64,000 nt of DNA, from NCBI RefSeq assembly GCF_019970065.1, contig NZ_JAHXYH010000002.1:868001-932000 (forward strand). Direction: 5' to 3'. How positions within the stretch are numbered: position 1 is the first letter of the stretch; every line of letters begins with the position of its first letter. The translations under genes were made by a program, and so were the position numbers. The notes under the pieces are model-generated. The model did not search any database and was not told the DNA's origin. It saw only the letters and a list, made by a program, of their open reading frames with translations. Shown one piece after another: positions 43,187 through 54,700 of the stretch. Source of the DNA: Chryseobacterium sp. OSA05B. GTDB lineage: Bacteria > Bacteroidota > Bacteroidia > Flavobacteriales > Weeksellaceae.

Positions 43187-44881
43187 ATGCAATTATCAGA
43201 ACAAGAAATCATTAGAAGAGAAAAGCTGAACAAGCTTACTGAAATGGGAATTAATGCATTCCCTGCGGAGGAGTATACGATTACAGATACTACAGAATCT
43301 ATAAAACAGGATTTTTCTGAGAATAAACAGGTGAAGATCGCTGGTAGATTGATGTCCCGCAGAATTCAGGGGAAGGCTTCTTTTGCTGAATTGCAGGACT
43401 CTAAGGGTAAGATCCAGGTGTATTTCAACAGAGACGAAATCTGTCCGGGTGATGATAAAGAACTGTACAATGAAGTGTACAAACATCTTTTGGACATCGG
43501 AGACATTATTGGTATCGAAGGAACTTTATTCACTACTCAGGTAGGGGAGATGACGATTTTAGTGAAGAACTTTACACTTCTTACCAAAGCTTTACGTCCG
43601 CTTCCTCAGGCTAAAACTGACGAGAATGGAGTAGTACACGACGGATTTACAGATCCTGAACTGAGATACAGACAGCGTTATGTAGATTTAACGGTTAATC
43701 CGCAGGTGAAAGAAATCTTCGTAAAAAGAACAAAAATGTTCAATGCGATGAGAACTTTCTTCAATGATGCCGGATATTTTGAGGTGGAAACGCCAATCCT
43801 GCAGTCGATTCCGGGAGGAGCGGCGGCAAAACCGTTTATCACGCACCACAATGCTTTAGATATTCCATTATATTTAAGAATCGCCAACGAACTATATCTG
43901 AAAAGGCTGATCGTTGGAGGTTTTGACGGGGTGTATGAGTTCTCTAAAAACTTCAGAAATGAAGGAATGGACAGAACCCACAATCCTGAATTTACAGCGA
44001 TGGAGATTTATGTAGCGTATAAAGACTACAACTGGATGATGGATTTCACAGAAAAACTATTGGAATTCTGTGCGACTCAGGTGAACGGAAGTGCGGAATC
44101 TACTTTCGGAGAACATACGATTAACTGGAAAGCGCCTTATCCAAGAGTTTCTATGACGGAAGCAATCCAAAAATATACAGGTTTCGATATCACCGGGAAA
44201 ACTGAACAGGAACTGTTTGATTTTGCTAAATCTATCGGAATTGACGTGAATGAAACGATGGGGAAAGGAAAATTGATTGATGAGATCTTCGGTGAAAAGT
44301 GTGAAGGAAACTTCATTCAGCCGACATTTATTACAGATTATCCGATTGAAATGTCTCCATTGACGAAGAAACACAGAAGCAAAGAAGGATTAACAGAGCG
44401 TTTTGAATTAATGGTTTGCGGAAAGGAAATCGCTAATGCCTATTCCGAGCTGAATGACCCGATTGACCAGAGAGAGCGTTTCGAATCTCAAATGGCCTTA
44501 TCAGAAAGAGGAGATGATGAAGCAATGTTTATCGACCAGGATTTCTTAAGAGCATTGGAATATGGTATGCCTCCAACTTCCGGATTAGGAATTGGGATGG
44601 ACAGACTGATCATGTTCCTTACCAATAATGCATCCATCCAGGAAGTATTATTCTTCCCTCAGATGAGACCCGAGAAAACAGTTCCTCAGATTGAACTGGG
44701 CGAAGATGAAAAAGTGATTCTTGAAATTTTGAAATCAGGAGAACAGCTTGCTTTAAATGATGTAAAACAACAAAGTCAGCTTTCTGGTAAAAAATGGGAC
44801 AAAGCATCTAAAACTTTGACTAAGAATAATTTGGTGAAAGTAGAGAAGATTGACGAGGTTCTTTTGATGAAACTGGCGTAA
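43187..44881 (+). CDS. lysS: Lysyl-tRNA synthetase (class II)
   Basis: Encodes 564 residues. The anticodon-binding OB fold (VKIAGRLMSRRIQGKASFAE) is followed by class II motifs: GYFEVETPILQSIPGGAAAK (motif 1), FRNEGMDRTHNPEFTAMEIY (motif 2) and GLGIGMDRLIMFLTNN (motif 3). Compared with E. coli enzymes (~505) there is an extra C-terminal ~60 residues (EDEKVILEILKSGEQLALND), as often seen in flavobacteria. Essential for translation. Confidence 0.96.
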   Translation: MQLSEQEIIRREKLNKLTEMGINAFPAEEYTITDTTESIKQDFSENKQVKIAGRLMSRRIQGKASFAELQDSKGKIQVYFNRDEICPGDDKELYNEVYKHLLDIGDIIGIEGTLFTTQVGEMTILVKNFTLLTKALRPLPQAKTDENGVVHDGFTDPELRYRQRYVDLTVNPQVKEIFVKRTKMFNAMRTFFNDAGYFEVETPILQSIPGGAAAKPFITHHNALDIPLYLRIANELYLKRLIVGGFDGVYEFSKNFRNEGMDRTHNPEFTAMEIYVAYKDYNWMMDFTEKLLEFCATQVNGSAESTFGEHTINWKAPYPRVSMTEAIQKYTGFDITGKTEQELFDFAKSIGIDVNETMGKGKLIDEIFGEKCEGNFIQPTFITDYPIEMSPLTKKHRSKEGLTERFELMVCGKEIANAYSELNDPIDQRERFESQMALSERGDDEAMFIDQDFLRALEYGMPPTSGLGIGMDRLIMFLTNNASIQEVLFFPQMRPEKTVPQIELGEDEKVILEILKSGEQLALNDVKQQSQLSGKKWDKASKTLTKNNLVKVEKIDEVLLMKLA

Positions 44882-44902
44882 AGCTCACCATAACATAAAT
44901 AT

Positions 44903-44933
44903 AAACCGGTACAGACTCACTCTGTACCGGTTT
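44903..44933. terminator. Bidirectional terminator, overlapping the end of the ClbS-like gene
   Basis: AAACCGGTACAGA (44903-44915) pairs perfectly with TCTGTACCGGTTT (44921-44933). It ends lysS; the convergent gene keeps its last codons inside one arm. Confidence 0.88.
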
Positions 44934-45432
44934 GTTTTTTCCATTTCCGCAACTGGGCCCTGAAATTCTTAAACGGAGCTGCGGTATTGATATGTATCCA
45001 TTTCCAGACGGGCCATTTCGCGGGTGTTGTAGCCCATTTTCTCTGCTCAGCGATAAATAATGTTTCGTGATCTAAGGTTTCAATCCATTCTATAATTTCA
45101 TTAACCTGATTCTTCAGCATTTCTCTTTGCTGATCAAGGCTGTAAGTTTCATACTTATGATAAAAGGATTCGTAAAGTCCTCCCAAATTGTTCCACTTAT
45201 ATCCCGGCGCCGGAGTCTGCACTTCGATTCCTTTTTTCTCATCCGATTCCCACTGCAATAAAAGATTGGTCCAACCCAGCTGATAGGATAGATTTTGTGA
45301 AGGCGTTTTATCAACTCCCGGTTTCACAAGGTCTTTTTCATCTTCAGGAATATCATCAAACTCTTTGTCATAAAGCAGATGATTCTTTTTTATCGCTTCT
45401 ATAAGGTCAGTTTTGTCTTTATATTGAATCAT
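44917..45432 (-). CDS. ClbS/DfsB-family four-helix bundle protein
   Basis: Encodes 171 residues. YKDKTDLIEAIKKNHLLYDK, then TPSQNLSYQLGWTNLLLQWE, and KWATTPAKWPVWKWIHINTA with the conserved Trp/Pro pattern match the ClbS/DfsB (DUF1706, DinB-like) family. ClbS protects against colibactin in E. coli; most homologues have no known substrate. Two bases downstream of cydB, so it is probably the last gene of the cyd operon. Confidence 0.85.
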   Translation of the reverse strand: MIQYKDKTDLIEAIKKNHLLYDKEFDDIPEDEKDLVKPGVDKTPSQNLSYQLGWTNLLLQWESDEKKGIEVQTPAPGYKWNNLGGLYESFYHKYETYSLDQQREMLKNQVNEIIEWIETLDHETLFIAEQRKWATTPAKWPVWKWIHINTAAPFKNFRAQLRKWKKQTGTE

Positions 45433-45434
45433 AT

Positions 45435-46439
45435 CTACTTTCTCTGTTTACTGAATGAAGCCATCAGATAAAATAAAAACGGAAGAATAAACAAAGAACC
45501 GAGCATAAGTGCCCAACCCAGAGCATTAATGGTTTTTGGAGGTGCCATATGTTCCAGTAATGAAAGATGCTGTCCGTTCCCAAGCAGGATAATATCGGGA
45601 TTATGCTGATAGGTAGCCGCAATCAGAATCATCACCATCTGAAATCCTGCTAATGCCCGTACAGGCAGCAGTTTTCGCCGATGCAGGGCGCGAAGGATCA
45701 GGCCTAGAGAGACTGTTGCAAAGGAAATAGCCATAATTCCCAGCGGCTTTGAAAATACCCACATCACAAGAGGAATATCAGAAATATAAGCAGTTAAAAA
45801 TACCAGCATTCCTGTGATGACTACAAAAACCATCGTCTGTCTGGATTTTTTGATCATCAATGTAAGATCAGCTTTATCACGGGTTTCTCTTAATGAAAAG
45901 ATAGAAGCCAGATAAGCGCAAAGTGCCACTGTAAATAAACCTACAGAAACACCGAACCAGTTCAGCCAGCTGAAAATATATAAATCTAAAAATCCTACTG
46001 CATCAGGATTAATGGAATGAGAAACCGTTGCTGCTGCAATCAATCCTAAGAAAAACGGTGTCAGGAGGCTTGCATAATAGAAAACCTGCGTATATAAAAC
46101 CTGCATATGATCTTTCACGGCATCATAATGTCTGAAGGTAAAAGCCGTTCCCCTTGCAATAATACCTAAAAGCATCAGAACCAGAGGGATATGAAGGTAG
46201 GTGGACATCGTGGTGTAAATCTCAGGAAATCCTACAAAAAGGATAACGATTGCAATGATGAGCCACATATGATTGGCTTCCCATACCGGGGCAATGGATT
46301 CATACATAATCTCCTCAGTTTTGTGACGGGCTTTTTTATGGGTAAAAAGCTCTACAATTCCGGCTCCGAAATCAGCACCGCCCAGGATGATATACAGGCA
46401 GATAGAAAGCCATAGAAATCCTATTACAACGTAGATCAT
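45435..46439 (-). CDS. cydB: Cytochrome bd ubiquinol oxidase subunit II
   Basis: Encodes 334 residues with about eight to nine membrane helices. It starts at once with IYVVIGFLWLSICLYIILGG and ADFGAGIVELF, typical of CydB, and has EANHMWLIIAIVILFVGFPE. Together with CydA it forms the terminal quinol oxidase with high oxygen affinity. Overlaps the end of cydA by four bases (ATGA). Confidence 0.94.
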   Translation of the reverse strand: MIYVVIGFLWLSICLYIILGGADFGAGIVELFTHKKARHKTEEIMYESIAPVWEANHMWLIIAIVILFVGFPEIYTTMSTYLHIPLVLMLLGIIARGTAFTFRHYDAVKDHMQVLYTQVFYYASLLTPFFLGLIAAATVSHSINPDAVGFLDLYIFSWLNWFGVSVGLFTVALCAYLASIFSLRETRDKADLTLMIKKSRQTMVFVVITGMLVFLTAYISDIPLVMWVFSKPLGIMAISFATVSLGLILRALHRRKLLPVRALAGFQMVMILIAATYQHNPDIILLGNGQHLSLLEHMAPPKTINALGWALMLGSLFILPFLFYLMASFSKQRK

Positions 46440-47779
46440 GATTTTTTGTTTTTATCGTTAAACTCAGCGTCTGTAGGGTCGTAAAGTTTGGGTACCATCT
46501 GGATCTGTCTTTTTAAAAGGAAGATAATGATCAGTGATAATGATACAAAAATAGCGGTGAAGAAGTAGAAAGAATACTGTATTCCCGGCATTGGCGTTAC
46601 CGCATCTACCGTTTTCATAATTCCGTAGATGATCCATGGCTGTCTTCCCACTTCGGTAACAGTCCATCCTGCTTCCAGAGCGATATATCCAAAAGGAGTA
46701 GCGAACAGGAATGTTTTTAATAGCCAGTTTTTAGTCAGCCATTCCTTTTTGAAGAAGAAAGCATACAGATAAATACTTCCGATGATGATCATCACTACTC
46801 CGAAAAAAATCATAATCTGGAAAGCGTAATGAACAACGGCTACCGGCGGCCATTCGTCTCTTGGAAAATCATTTAATCCTTTTACTTCGTGATTGAAATC
46901 GTTGCTCACCAAAAAACTTAATACTTTTGGAATTTTAATGGCATATTTGACTTCTCCTTTCTGCTGATCAGGAATTCCGCCAATAATGAAAGGGGCTCCT
47001 TTTTCAGTTTCAAAGTGAGCTTCCATGGCAGCCAATTTAATAGGTTGTCTTTCTGCCACAGATTTGGCGGCAACATCACCGCTTAATGGTGCTCCGAATG
47101 CTCCGATTAAAGCAAATCCTGCTGCAATCCTGAATGCTTTGGTATGAAATTCCACATTCTTTTTTTTCATAATTAAAAAGGCATGAACCCCTGCAACGGC
47201 AAAACCTGTCGCACAGAAGGCAGCCACCGTCATATGAAGAGCCTGAGGAAACCAGGCATCATTGAACATTGCTTTGATAGGATCTATATTTAAATACTGC
47301 CCGTTGATATAGTCGAAACCTGTCGGTGAATTCATCCATGCATTGGCTGCAACGACAAGAATACCTGAAGCAAGTCCGCTTAAACCTACCAGAAATCCGC
47401 AGAACCAATGGAACCATTTATTGAATTTTTCCCATCCATATAAAAAGAACCCGATGGCAATGGCTTCAATAAAAAATGCTGTTCCTTCAAGAGAAAACGG
47501 CATTCCAAAGATAGGTCCGGCGTGTTTCATAAATCCCGGCCATAGAAGTCCCAGCTCAAAAGAAAGCATGGTTCCTGAAACAGCACCGGTGGCAAACAGA
47601 ATCGCCACTCCTTTGCTCCAGGCTTTTGTAAGCCCTTTGTATACTTCATTATTGGTTTTAAGGTATTTCCAGTGAGCGAAGGCCATCAGAAAGGGCATCA
47701 CCATTCCCACACAGGCGAAAATGATATGAAAGCCCAGCGAGAGAGCCATCTGCGCGCGGGCTGCAATAAAATCATCCAT
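46436..47779 (-). CDS. cydA: Cytochrome bd ubiquinol oxidase subunit I
   Basis: Encodes 447 residues from the ATG at 47779 (MDDFIAARAQMALSLGFHII); an upstream start would add 11 residues with no family match. His18 is the expected haem ligand of the first helix; GLLWPGFMKHAGPIFGMPFS, EGTAFFIEAIAIGFFLYGWE and EAGWTVTEVGRQPWIIYG are conserved. It has a short Q-loop as in most Bacteroidota. First gene of cydA-cydB-clbS. Confidence 0.95.
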   Translation of the reverse strand: MDDFIAARAQMALSLGFHIIFACVGMVMPFLMAFAHWKYLKTNNEVYKGLTKAWSKGVAILFATGAVSGTMLSFELGLLWPGFMKHAGPIFGMPFSLEGTAFFIEAIAIGFFLYGWEKFNKWFHWFCGFLVGLSGLASGILVVAANAWMNSPTGFDYINGQYLNIDPIKAMFNDAWFPQALHMTVAAFCATGFAVAGVHAFLIMKKKNVEFHTKAFRIAAGFALIGAFGAPLSGDVAAKSVAERQPIKLAAMEAHFETEKGAPFIIGGIPDQQKGEVKYAIKIPKVLSFLVSNDFNHEVKGLNDFPRDEWPPVAVVHYAFQIMIFFGVVMIIIGSIYLYAFFFKKEWLTKNWLLKTFLFATPFGYIALEAGWTVTEVGRQPWIIYGIMKTVDAVTPMPGIQYSFYFFTAIFVSLSLIIIFLLKRQIQMVPKLYDPTDAEFNDKNKKS

Positions 47780-48003
47780 ATAATCAACTTTTGAGTAAAT
47801 AAATTTAAGCATAAAATACGGATGTATAATATGATTTAATACAGATGGTATTTGGGAAATAGGTAATAACTTTAGTCTTTTTTAGATAAAACATCACTTC
47901 TGGTTTTAATAAAAACGCTACTCTTTTTTGACATATTTTAACTTTCATAAGTCGAAAAAAATCACGATATTTGTAGGTCTTTGCATTAGGCAAAATTTAT
48001 TAA

Positions 48004-49944
<1,941 letters not shown>

Positions 49945-49966
49945 TTATTATTAAAAATATATTGAG

Positions 49967-49997
49967 AAAAGCTTCTATTTATTAGAAGCTTTTTTTA
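49967..49997 (+). terminator. Terminator of gyrB
   Basis: AAAAGCTTCTA (49967-49977) pairs with TAGAAGCTTTT (49983-49993), then a T run. Confidence 0.88.
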
Positions 49998-50028
49998 TAT
50001 TTGGTGAAAACCAATAAAAAATAATAAT

Positions 50029-50454
50029 ATGTTAACTCTTTTACAAACAGACCCTTATGATGGGGCTGATGCAATGTCTGGTGCCGCTGCTGCAGGACTG
50101 GGAATGGGCTCTATGATCTTCGGATTGCTGGCTTATCTATTTTATGGATACTGTATGTATAAAATATTTCAGAAAGCAGGAAGAGAAGATGCATGGGCAG
50201 CTTTTATCCCGATCTATAATATCATTGTGCTGCTTGATATTGTTAAGAAACCAATCTGGTGGTTCATCCTGTTCCTGATTCCTCTTGTAAACTTATATGC
50301 TTCATGGGTGGTGAATGACAGGTTGGCAAAAGCCTTTGGAAAAGAAACGCCGGTGTATACCATTCTTCTTTTCTTCTTTGGGTTTATTTTCGTACCGGTT
50401 CTTGCTTTTAGCAGTGATAAGTATGACAGTAACAGAATTCCAAATGATCAGTAA
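50029..50454 (+). CDS. DUF5684 small membrane protein
   Basis: Encodes 141 residues with three to four membrane helices: GMGSMIFGLLAYLFYGYCMY, then YKIFQKAGREDAWAAFIPIY NII-type loop typical of DUF5684, WWFILFLIPLVNLYASWVV and TILLFFFGFIFVPVLAFSS. Function unknown. It lies 84 bases after gyrB, behind its terminator. Confidence 0.8.
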   Translation: MLTLLQTDPYDGADAMSGAAAAGLGMGSMIFGLLAYLFYGYCMYKIFQKAGREDAWAAFIPIYNIIVLLDIVKKPIWWFILFLIPLVNLYASWVVNDRLAKAFGKETPVYTILLFFFGFIFVPVLAFSSDKYDSNRIPNDQ

Positions 50455-50473
50455 TACTAATTAAAAATAGGTA

Positions 50474-50500
50474 AAGACTTCAGAAATGAAGTCTTTTTTT
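50474..50500 (+). terminator. Terminator of the DUF5684 gene
   Basis: AAGACTTCA (50474-50482) pairs with TGAAGTCTT (50487-50495), followed by T run. Confidence 0.85.
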
Positions 50501-50694
50501 GTGTCTTATTGCAGAATTTGAAAAATTAACAAATTATTCTTTTAAAAATATTTGAATCAAAAAATTACAAAATATCCTAATCTAGAGATATAAATTGTTG
50601 AAATCATCATGTAAATACATGTTAAAAGTGAACATTTTTCTGTAGCATTTTTATTTATGTTAAAATAAAAAATTAACATTTGTTAAGATTTTAT
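50501..50694. other. AT-rich intergenic gap
   Basis: No gene is supported here. The promoter of the DUF3857 group follows at 50695. Confidence 0.6.
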
Positions 50695-50702
50695 TATTTT
50701 TG
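50695..50702 (+). promoter_or_regulatory. -7 element before the DUF3857 cluster
   Basis: TATTTTTG, exact match, 17 bases before the ATG at 50719. Confidence 0.5.
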
Positions 50703-50718
50703 CACGATTTTAATAACC

Positions 50719-50835
50719 ATGATGAAAAAATTAGTTTTCGGAGCTTCAGATGAAGCCGCAATATATGCTGAAAAAATAATGTTGTTCGGTTCTTTAAAAA
50801 TTGATTTTTTTTTAACGACTGAAAAGAGTATATGA
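50719..50835 (+). CDS. Possible 38-residue upstream ORF coupled to the first DUF3857 gene
   Basis: ATG at 50719 (a second ATG follows) opens 38 codons beginning MMKKLVFGASDEAAIYAEKI. The TGA stop at 50833-50835 overlaps the ATG of the next gene at 50832 (ATGA). The promoter element just upstream would transcribe it. It may be a leader for translational coupling or a remnant gene. No family recognised. Confidence 0.4.
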   Translation: MMKKLVFGASDEAAIYAEKIMLFGSLKIDFFLTTEKSI

Positions 50836-52754
50836 GAATTAGCAGCAAACTTAATACGGCAATCTGCTGTTTAGCCTTTAATCTGTTTTTTACACAGCAT
50901 CAATTTCTGTCTCCGCCGGTTTTTAGTGAAGATGATCTGAAAAAGACGGGTTCACTGATAGAAAAAACAGCACCCGCAGAAATACTTTATAATTCTGTTC
51001 GGTATAATTTTTTGGCGGATGGTACAGTAGAAAAGGAGTATTATTCAAAGATCAAGATCTATGATAAAAAGAATGCGGAAGAGTGGCTGAATATAGAAAT
51101 TCCTCTTTTTTCTGAAGATAGGCTGGAAAAATATGATGTAAAAATCTATAACCTGGCCAATCATAAAGTAGAAAAAATTTCAATAGATAAAAAAGAGCAG
51201 CTGAAAGAAAATTTCACTAAAGGTCTGAAAATCTATAAACTTGCCGTCCCTAATATTCTGGATGGGTCAATCATTGAATACAGCTATAAATTAGTGACCA
51301 AAAATGTAGTTAATCTGAATTATTTTCTTGAATATAATATTCCCGTGGTCTATCAGGAATATAACCTGGAATATCCGGATGACCGTCTGGCTTACCATTT
51401 TAACAATACGGGCTCTATTATAACACCTAAATATCATGTTTCAAGTATAGAGGACCGTTTTGGAGCACTGTATAATGTGTTTCGTTTTGGATATGAAAAT
51501 ATAAAATCTGTTCAGAAAGAAAAGTTTGTAAAGAATGCAGACCGATACCGTGGGAAAGTGAAACCGGAATTAAAGAAATATTCAGGAACCTATTTTAGCT
51601 ATTATGATTCCAAGGACTGGAACGAAGTGGCAAAGCAGCTGGAGAAAAGTGATGATTTCGGTGGATTTTTAAGGAGTAATGTGAATGATCTCCTGCCGGA
51701 AAAAATTAAAACAGGCTACAGTTCCGTAGAAAAAGCAGATAAAATTTTCAATTTTGTTAAAGATAATTATAAATGGAACAGAGAAGACGCCATACTGACC
51801 TCCCAAAGCCTTAAACAGCTTATAAAGACGAAAGCGGGAAACAGTGCAGAAATTAATCTCCTTCTGATTATGCTTTTAAGAAATGCGGGTATTGAAGCCA
51901 ATCCACTGCTGATTTCTACTGTAGATAACGGAATTCTGAATATTGCTTCACCAAGTCTCAGGTATTTAAATTTCCTGTTGGCATCGGTTAAAATTGAGAA
52001 TCAGATCTATTTTTATGATGCGACTTCTTTCAGTTCAAAGGCAAATATTCTTCCGGAAAGAGACTGGAATGATTTCGGAATCCTGCTTGAAAAAAATAAA
52101 GGAACTGACCTGTCCTATTCCAACACAAATATCAGCAAAAAAGAACAAATCATCAAAGCCAGCCTGGATGTTGAAAATTCAATAATAAAAGGAACATTTT
52201 TACAGAAAGATCATGGAATGTTTGCCATAGAGTCATATGATCAGTTCGATACTAGTAAAGATAAATACAACCAGTCTTTTGCTTCCACCTACAGTGCGGA
52301 TATCAGGGAAGTAGAGTCAAAACTTCTTGAGAATGGTGATTTTGAGTCTCAGATGAATTTTTCCGGTAATAGTTTTATGGATGTTGTTGGAAATAAAGTG
52401 GTTATTAATCCTGTATTATTTCTGAATATCAAAAATGAATCTTTTGACCAGACTGAAGCAAGAAAGAATCAGATTGATTTTATCTCTGCTTTTGAGAAAG
52501 AAAAGAGAATTGAACTGGTAATTCCTGAGAATTATAAGATTGTAAGTCTTCCTAAAGAAAAAAAAATGGCTACGGATGATAAGGAAATATCTTATACGTA
52601 CAAGGTTGAAACTACCGGAAATAAGGTGATTATTACCACAAAAGCAAATGTAGCAAGCCAAAATTATCCTAAAGAATACTATCCTTTTTTCAAACAGATA
52701 TGGAAAGCTATATCAGATTTCGAAAACCAGGTGATCACGCTGGAAAAAAAATAG
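50832..52754 (+). CDS. DUF3857 protein with degenerate transglutaminase-like domain (copy 1)
   Basis: Encodes 640 residues with signal peptide-like N-terminus (ISSKLNTAICCLAFNLFFTQ). A DUF3857 domain (EYYSKIKIYDKKNAEEWLNI ... IPNILDGSIIEY-type region) is followed by a transglutaminase-like core. Where active enzymes have GDC, it reads GNS (Ser338, KAGNSAEIN), and the later His is missing (LASVKIENQIYFYDATS), so it is probably not a transglutaminase or protease. First of three tandem paralogues; closest to copy 3. Likely periplasmic or surface. Function unknown. Confidence 0.82.
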   Translation: MRISSKLNTAICCLAFNLFFTQHQFLSPPVFSEDDLKKTGSLIEKTAPAEILYNSVRYNFLADGTVEKEYYSKIKIYDKKNAEEWLNIEIPLFSEDRLEKYDVKIYNLANHKVEKISIDKKEQLKENFTKGLKIYKLAVPNILDGSIIEYSYKLVTKNVVNLNYFLEYNIPVVYQEYNLEYPDDRLAYHFNNTGSIITPKYHVSSIEDRFGALYNVFRFGYENIKSVQKEKFVKNADRYRGKVKPELKKYSGTYFSYYDSKDWNEVAKQLEKSDDFGGFLRSNVNDLLPEKIKTGYSSVEKADKIFNFVKDNYKWNREDAILTSQSLKQLIKTKAGNSAEINLLLIMLLRNAGIEANPLLISTVDNGILNIASPSLRYLNFLLASVKIENQIYFYDATSFSSKANILPERDWNDFGILLEKNKGTDLSYSNTNISKKEQIIKASLDVENSIIKGTFLQKDHGMFAIESYDQFDTSKDKYNQSFASTYSADIREVESKLLENGDFESQMNFSGNSFMDVVGNKVVINPVLFLNIKNESFDQTEARKNQIDFISAFEKEKRIELVIPENYKIVSLPKEKKMATDDKEISYTYKVETTGNKVIITTKANVASQNYPKEYYPFFKQIWKAISDFENQVITLEKK

Positions 52755-52799
52755 TGATCAAAATTATTTAATAAATTATCTCGTAAAAACTTAACTGCA

Positions 52800-54692
52800 A
52801 TGATGAAAATATTAGTTCTAGGGGCTTTATCTATCGCCTCGATATATTTCGCCCAAACTTATCCTGCATCTGCCATTCCTGAAAATTTAAAGAAAAATGC
52901 TGATGTAGTGATCAGAAAAGACTTTACCACGGCCCAGATTAATAAAATTGATGAAATTAAATACCAGTTCAATACGGTAACCACGGTTTTAAATAAAGAT
53001 GGTGACTCTAAAGCCTTGATTTATATACCTTACCAAAAAGGAGATAATATTTCAGATGTGAAGGTTACTGTGTATGATGAGGCCGGAAAAAAAGTAAAAA
53101 GTTTTTCCAAATCTGATTTCGGAGACTTTGCCAATAATAGTCAAGGGGTGTTTTATTCTGATAACAGGATTTTGGCGTTGTCATACACTTCGGCTTATTA
53201 CCCGTATACCATTGATTTTTCTTATCAGATTACCAATGATAATACCATTTTTATTCCCGATTTTGTGCCGTTTTCATCGCCCAATATAGCTCTGGAAGAA
53301 GCACAGTTTAAAATAATCAATAAATCGGGAATCGAACTCAGAACTAAGACATATCCTTCAAAATATAACTATACTTCCGTGCTGACAACTGATAACGGAA
53401 TTGAAAAAACATACGCCTATAAAAATGTTCCGGCCATTGATGATGCCCAGATGCTTCCGCAGCCAGTGAAAATTTTACCGAAAGTGAGTTTTGCCTTAGC
53501 TAAATTCAATCTGGAAGGAAAACAGGGAACTCTTAATAACTGGACAGATTTCGGAACCTGGTATTATACCAATCTTGTAGAGCCTGTTTCTGCGTCTACC
53601 CCGGCTATTAAGGCTGAAGTAGCTGCCCTGAAGTTAGAAGGTTCAACCGAGGAGAAAGTCAAAAAACTCTATCAGTATATGCAGGCAAAAACCAGGTATA
53701 TATTCGTGGGATTGGGAATAGGCGGTTGGCTACCGATGCTTCCGGATGAAGTGCATAAAAAAGGATACGGAGACTGTAAAGGACTTACCAATTACATGAA
53801 AACCCTATTGAATGAGGCAGGAATTCCATCCAATTACTGTGTGATCAATTCCGGTGCATCTCAGGTTTCTTTTGATTCCGATTTTCCGGCGATGGGTGGA
53901 AATCATGCCATTTTGATGGTTCCGACTGAAAAAGGAAATATCTGGCTGGAAAATACTTCTCAGCAGATTGCCTTTAACCATTTGGGTTACAGTACTACAG
54001 ATAGAAATGTACTTGCCGTAACCAAAAAAGGAATCGAACTTATCAATACACCGACCTATACTGCAGAACAGAACAGAGAGAAGCAAATTTTAAAAATTAC
54101 CCTGAGTGAAGACAGTACAATAAAAGGAGAAGGCCAGTTTGCGTACACCGGAAGCCAGTATGACAGTAATTTATCATATGCTTATCTGTCACCAAAAGAA
54201 AGAATTGAATCTATGAAAAGCAGATTTGATGTTCTGAATTTTGAGAAAGTGGAAATGAAAGACTTTGTAAATGATAAAGATAATGCGGTGGTGAAATTCA
54301 ATATGGATTTTAAAGCTAATAATTATTCCAAATCTATGGGGCAGAGTTTGATATTCAGAGCTGTACCTATTTTTTCTAACAGCCATTACAAAGCTGATGA
54401 AAACAGAGAGCTTCCTTTTGAAATAGGACAGTCCTTTGAGGATGAATATGAAATAGATTTTGTACTTCCGAAGAACTATAAAATAGATGAAGTTCCACAA
54501 AATGTAACAATCAATTCTGAATTTGGAACCTACAAACTTACGCTTGTGAAAAACGGTGAATCAGTAAAAGTGAACCGTTTCATTAAAATAAACAAAGGCA
54601 TATTTCCAAAAGAGAAATACAACGACTATGTGAGCTTCCGTAAAAAAGCCATGAATACGGATAATTCTAAAATATTAATAACTAAAATATAA
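52800..54692 (+). CDS. DUF3857/transglutaminase-domain protein with intact Cys and His (copy 2)
   Basis: Encodes 630 residues with signal peptide (MMKILVLGALSIASIYFAQ). DUF3857 at the N-terminal half; transglutaminase core with Cys326 (KGYGDCKGLTNYM) and His369 (GGNHAILMV) intact; the third residue position reads LENTSQ rather than a clear Asp. It could be an active papain-fold enzyme in the periplasm. It lies between the two degenerate paralogues, with 45 and 8 base gaps. Confidence 0.85.
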   Translation: MMKILVLGALSIASIYFAQTYPASAIPENLKKNADVVIRKDFTTAQINKIDEIKYQFNTVTTVLNKDGDSKALIYIPYQKGDNISDVKVTVYDEAGKKVKSFSKSDFGDFANNSQGVFYSDNRILALSYTSAYYPYTIDFSYQITNDNTIFIPDFVPFSSPNIALEEAQFKIINKSGIELRTKTYPSKYNYTSVLTTDNGIEKTYAYKNVPAIDDAQMLPQPVKILPKVSFALAKFNLEGKQGTLNNWTDFGTWYYTNLVEPVSASTPAIKAEVAALKLEGSTEEKVKKLYQYMQAKTRYIFVGLGIGGWLPMLPDEVHKKGYGDCKGLTNYMKTLLNEAGIPSNYCVINSGASQVSFDSDFPAMGGNHAILMVPTEKGNIWLENTSQQIAFNHLGYSTTDRNVLAVTKKGIELINTPTYTAEQNREKQILKITLSEDSTIKGEGQFAYTGSQYDSNLSYAYLSPKERIESMKSRFDVLNFEKVEMKDFVNDKDNAVVKFNMDFKANNYSKSMGQSLIFRAVPIFSNSHYKADENRELPFEIGQSFEDEYEIDFVLPKNYKIDEVPQNVTINSEFGTYKLTLVKNGESVKVNRFIKINKGIFPKEKYNDYVSFRKKAMNTDNSKILITKI

Positions 54693-54700
54693 ACATAAAC

